From the NCBI RefSeq assembly GCF_027580225.2, contig NC_073343.2, positions 1,612,001 to 1,676,000 of the forward strand: a stretch of 64,000 nt of DNA, in the 5' to 3' direction. The stretch's first letter is position 1, and every line of letters starts with the position of its first letter. The notes under the pieces were generated by a model that was not told the DNA's origin, searched no databases, and saw only the letters and a program-made list of their open reading frames with translations. This document shows positions 62,761 to 64,000 of this stretch, one piece after another. This DNA is from Misgurnus anguillicaudatus (lineage: Eukaryota > Chordata > Actinopteri > Cypriniformes > Cobitidae). The position numbers and the translations under genes are program-made.

Positions 62761-64000
62761 TTAAGACACCTCTTCCAGCCCAGCTCTCTCCTGTACAACA
62801 ATAGCAGCCAACTCTCCAGGCTGGCAGGAAATTTGCTGAGCTTGGTTGCCATGGAGCAGTGTGTCTGCATCCGATTGGTCCTCACCGAATAGCTCCTGCA
62901 GCACCCCCTGCTCAAGCTCCTCCCAGTAGTCCCATGCGGACTTGGACGAGTTTGGCTCGTGTTCAGAATCGGTTAGGTCTGAATCCCAATCACTGTCTCC
63001 TCCCACCGCAGAGCCTTGAACAAACTCGGCCTTAGAGCCACTGTCCTCTGATTCGGAATTATTTGAGTCACCATATACTGCGTGACCCTCTGTAACCAAC
63101 AGGTGGCAATCTGGAGCAGCCAGGTAAACAAAACTATCTGTAGACAGGAAGTCACATTCATCGGGGTACAGGCAGGGTTTGATAAAGGATATGGGTGGTG
63201 ATGGCCCTTCCACTGCGGTTTTGGTCACATTTCCCTGTGTGGTTGGAGGTGGCACCGACACGGCCAGGTAGACGAAACTGTCCGTCGCAACAAATGAATC
63301 GGTGTCAGTTTTGCTTAACACATTTTGTTTCACTTCATGCTTGGAGGGGGACAGGGGTAAAGGCACATCAGTCTTCGATGTGTTCACAGTGTTATGAATC
63401 TGTTGGGTTAGAGTTCCTTTGTCCACAGGCCTCAAGCGTTTTTTTATTTCTGTAGCTTTGGTTGTAATCTCGTTACAAAACGCTTGTCTTCTGCACTCTA
63501 TGCTATTAGATCTAAGTCCAGAGGGTTGTTTTTTGTCCAGCGGCATTACTTTCTTTAGTTTGGGGATTGGTAGATGAATTTGAATCTTTCTGTCATCGTC
63601 TGTCATCTCGTCCCCTTGGGTAAGAGATGAGGTGCTTCCTATACCTAGATCTGACATTGGTCTGTCACTGTCGAAAGTGATGTCCTCTCTGCTGGTGTGA
63701 CTGGGATTTGACATGTAGATACCACTTGAGTCCGAGTCCAGGGTGAGGGCGGAGTCTGGTGACTCACTATAGCTGTATTTGTTTCCAATTTGAGCATCAA
63801 TGGAGGCAAGATCCAAGGTGGTTGGTATTTTACTACGAACAAGTGGCTGTGTCTCAACAACATTTATTTTAGTTTCACACGTTTTGAAATTGTAGTGAAA
63901 TTCTGGTTCTTCGTCATCTTGGCTTTCCATGACCTCTCTGTTCATTCTCTCAATCTCCAAGAGGTCTTCAGCATCCAATTCTGAACTCGTTGCCGACGGA
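62761..64000 (-). CDS. C-terminal exon of an unrecognised large acidic protein (partial)
   Basis: An open minus-strand frame of about 412 codons runs from the window edge to TAA at 62761-62763. It enters from the right without a Met or acceptor, so only the last exon (or part of it) is seen. The product begins PSATSELDAEDLLEIERMNR, is Ser/Asp/Glu-rich and is probably disordered. Features: SPDSALTLDSDSSGIYMSNP (phospho-site-like); an IHLPIPKLKKVMPL segment; the heptad DSFVYLA twice (about 150 bp apart, near 63270 and 63130), each after T; acidic DSDWDSDLTDSE; and an amphipathic WDYWEELEQGVLQELFGE near the C-terminus. Conserved-looking codon use and the absence of stops across 1.2 kb argue for a real gene. 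I cannot name the family; an inf2-type C-terminus was considered but not supported. Confidence 0.8.
   Translation of the reverse strand, partial: PSATSSELDAEDLLEIERMNREVMESQDDEEPEFHYNFKTCETKINVVETQPLVRSKIPTTLDLASIDAQIGNKYSYSESPDSALTLDSDSSGIYMSNPSHTSREDITFDSDRPMSDLGIGSTSSLTQGDEMTDDDRKIQIHLPIPKLKKVMPLDKKQPSGLRSNSIECRRQAFCNEITTKATEIKKRLRPVDKGTLTQQIHNTVNTSKTDVPLPLSPSKHEVKQNVLSKTDTDSFVATDSFVYLAVSVPPPTTQGNVTKTAVEGPSPPISFIKPCLYPDECDFLSTDSFVYLAAPDCHLLVTEGHAVYGDSNNSESEDSGSKAEFVQGSAVGGDSDWDSDLTDSEHEPNSSKSAWDYWEELEQGVLQELFGEDQSDADTLLHGNQAQQISCQPGELAAIVVQERAGLEEVS

Noticed and set aside
62761..64000. Assignment of the right-edge gene to inf2 or another named 14q32/1p35 neighbour
   Set aside because: Gene-order reasoning suggested candidates, but I could not match the protein sequence to any of them.

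Overview
This window is vertebrate nuclear DNA, and the evidence points to a ray-finned fish. Genes are split by introns with GT-AG borders. The encoded proteins (ASPP1, a PRL phosphatase, a beta connexin) are vertebrate proteins. Most of the remaining sequence is a dense mosaic of small DNA transposons, tRNA-derived SINEs and a Tc1 relic of the kinds common in teleosts. A cypriniform (carp/zebrafish-like) source is my best guess from repeat types recalled from that group; this is inference.

From 1 to 39408 the minus strand carries the 5' two thirds of ppp1r13b (ASPP1). I placed twelve coding exons by homology and splice phase: a 9-nt first coding exon, then the Ras-association/ubiquitin-like domain, the coiled coil and the proline-rich region. 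The gene runs off the left edge before the ankyrin repeats and SH3 domain. Three further segments (32204-32329, 16941-17036, 15389-15490) look like alternative first coding exons, because each has an ATG, stays open to a consensus donor and is in phase with the next exon. A 132-nt segment (1820-1951) looks like a cassette exon. The intron after exon 8 appears to use a GC donor. From 40709 to 41598, also on minus, is a complete five-exon ptp4a2 (168 residues), only about 1.3 kb upstream of the ppp1r13b start codon. From 53201 to 53962, on plus, is an intact single-coding-exon beta connexin. From 62764 to the right edge, on minus, is the last exon of a large acidic protein that I do not recognise.

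Between and within the genes, many mobile elements can be bounded by target-site duplications (TSDs). The most notable is a 4.8-kb element at 43882-48720. It has an exact 8-bp duplication (ATTGCTAA) and terminal inverted repeats (TIRs) of about 520 bp. It carries the broken remains of an ORF that resembles no transposase I know. Its right repeat is split by a 1.38-kb insertion with a 12-bp duplication, and its interior is split by a SINE and a MITE. Other nested stacks lie at 2865-4107, 7124-8743, 11893-12955, 26713-28229, 54583-56461 and 58516-60755. A chain of tandem palindromic units lies at about 33850-35870. Several short-element families sit in TTAA (piggyBac-like), some in TAA/TTA (PIF/Harbinger-like), some in 8-bp duplications (hAT-like), and one in a 9-bp duplication (Mutator-like).

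I see no CRISPR arrays, rRNA genes or functional tRNA genes. Everything here was read by eye. Family names rest on remembered protein sequences and on TSD/TIR structure, not on a search.
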